The position numbers and the translations under genes were made by a program. From Planctomycetales bacterium (lineage in GTDB: Bacteria > Planctomycetota > Planctomycetia > Pirellulales > Thermoguttaceae): 9,228 nt of DNA. The stretch is taken from contig SKJM01000656.1 in the NCBI GenBank assembly GCA_007122045.1, positions 1-9,228 on the forward strand, written 5' to 3'. Position 1 is the first letter of the stretch; every line of letters starts with the position of its first letter. Below, in pieces: positions 8,244 through 9,228 of the stretch. The notes under the pieces are model-generated. The model ran no database searches. It was not told the origin of the DNA and saw nothing but the letters and a program-made list of their open reading frames with translations.

Positions 8244-9228
8244 ATGGCGAAACGCAATCACGATCATCCGGGCGTGAAGGCCCCGAACATGAAGGGGCGC
8301 CCCCGCCTGACCAGTGCGGTGGCGCATCGAAGCCCCCGCCGTACGCGCACCGCCCTCCCGGCCAGGGCAAAGCCTCCCGCTACCGGCCCCGGTCGTGGCG
8401 AGATCCGTCACGCCCTCATGTTCGCCGGCGCGCTGGGGTTCCTCACGGCGGTCGGCCTCGTGCTGCCGCACGGCGACAGCGGCAAGGCGTTCCGCGAGGG
8501 GGTGCTGACACACGCCCTGTTCGCCCCAATGATCGGGGCATTGTGGGCCGCCGTCATTGCCGAGGGCCTCCTTGGCGTGTCCGTCGCGCCCGATGCCTGG
8601 CCGAAGCGATGGAAACGCCTGCTGCTCACCGCCTGGCTGCCGCCGCTGCGCATGATCATCGCCACCGGCACGCCGTCGGGCCGGCTGTGGCTTCCGGGAG
8701 CCGGCTGGCGGTTCCGGGGCCAGGAGACGTCGGAGCAGCTCGAGCAGAAGTTTGCGCTGCCGATGTTCGTCCTCGCGCTGTTGGTGCTGCCCGTCCTCGC
8801 CGTCGAGTTCGCCGGCGGCGAGGCCCTCGACAGCCACCCGCGCCTGGCCCTGGCCACGCATCTGACCACGAGCGTCATCTGGGTCGGTTTCACGGTGGAG
8901 TTTCTGTTGATGGTGGCCGCCGCGCCGAAACGGCTGACGTATTGCCGGCAAAACTGGATCAACCTGGTCATCATCGTGGTGCCCCTGGCGGCCTTCCTCC
9001 GGGTGCTGACGATGTTCCGGTTGGCGCGGGTGGTGCGCGCCGGCAGGCTGCTGCGCACCTACCGCCTGCGCGGCCTCTTTTCCCGCATCTGGCGGTTGGC
9101 CATGCTGCTGAACCTGTTCGAGCGCGTCCAGCAGCGCGATCCGGCCAAGTACTGCGCCGCACTGGAGACCAAGGTGGCCAATCTCGAGGCGGAACTGGCC
9201 GCCCTCCGCGCCAAGCTCGACGCCGCCC
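8244..9228 (+). CDS. Membrane protein with voltage-sensor-like S1-S4 domain and coiled coil, C-terminus cut by window edge
   Basis: The frame is open from ATG 8244 to the window edge (328 codons, no stop), so it is a partial gene. Layout: basic, Pro/Arg-rich N-tail (1-55); two membrane helices (about 57-75 and 89-111); a basic amphipathic linker (118-170); then a four-helix unit resembling a voltage sensor, with S1 171-190 (Glu188), S2 208-227 (Glu219), S3 238-250, and S4 251-276. In S4, Arg259, 262, 265, 268, 271 and 274 fall at every third position. A coiled coil follows (304-328, ALETKVANLEAELAALRAKL). Charges obey the positive-inside rule for this topology. No S5-pore-S6 or TVGYG-like filter is seen before the coil. 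The usual S3 acid appears to be Asn (237 or 240). ATG 8289 is an alternative start with GAAGG eight bases upstream. A potassium-channel relative or a pore-less sensor are both possible. It may follow the permease gene (93-bp gap). Confidence 0.72.
   Translation, partial: MAKRNHDHPGVKAPNMKGRPRLTSAVAHRSPRRTRTALPARAKPPATGPGRGEIRHALMFAGALGFLTAVGLVLPHGDSGKAFREGVLTHALFAPMIGALWAAVIAEGLLGVSVAPDAWPKRWKRLLLTAWLPPLRMIIATGTPSGRLWLPGAGWRFRGQETSEQLEQKFALPMFVLALLVLPVLAVEFAGGEALDSHPRLALATHLTTSVIWVGFTVEFLLMVAAAPKRLTYCRQNWINLVIIVVPLAAFLRVLTMFRLARVVRAGRLLRTYRLRGLFSRIWRLAMLLNLFERVQQRDPAKYCAALETKVANLEAELAALRAKLDAA

Noticed and set aside
7305..8951. Minus-strand open frame of 548 codons
   Set aside because: It is antisense to the TSUP permease and to the voltage-sensor-like gene. 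Its translation is Gln/Arg/Gly/His-rich, with no hydrophobic core or motif.

Overview
The window is GC-rich, densely coding bacterial DNA that most resembles a planctomycete. This is inferred from gene content, not from a database search: two divergent groEL genes around one groES, a secreted protein with a DUF1080 (3-keto-disaccharide hydrolase) domain, GTG starts on housekeeping genes, and short dispersed palindromic intergenic repeats.

Layout. From 1 to about 7225 every gene lies on the minus strand. Read in the direction of transcription, they are: gap (glyceraldehyde-3-phosphate dehydrogenase, 7225 to 6200) with its own hairpin terminator; an exported DUF1080 protein (5848 to 4838); a small MoaD/ThiS-like ubiquitin-fold protein ending in Gly-Gly-Gly (4807 to 4544); then a chaperone block of groEL copy A (4288 to 2594), groES (2497 to 2195), groEL copy B (2102 to 483) and, after a repeat-filled gap, the N-terminal end of dnaJ (170 to the window edge). 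From about 7330 the strand switches. A TSUP (TauE/SafE-type) membrane permease (7398 to 8150) is divergent from gap. It is followed by an incomplete multi-pass membrane protein (8244 to the window edge) with a striking arginine-every-third-residue helix and a coiled coil.

How the genes fit together. The groEL-groES-groEL-dnaJ stretch is a protein-folding module. The single GroES is the only visible partner for two chaperonins that differ in their C-terminal tails and apical binding residues, which suggests division of labour. No CIRCE (HrcA) operator was seen upstream, although two TTGGC-type palindromes lie there. The DUF1080 and MoaD-like genes are 30 bp apart and may be co-transcribed, but no functional link is evident. 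gap and the permease share a divergent promoter region.

The most interesting items are the voltage-sensor-like protein at the right edge, which shows no pore before its coiled coil; the asymmetry between the two GroELs; and a repeat family present in two intergenic regions with an identical 22-bp core.
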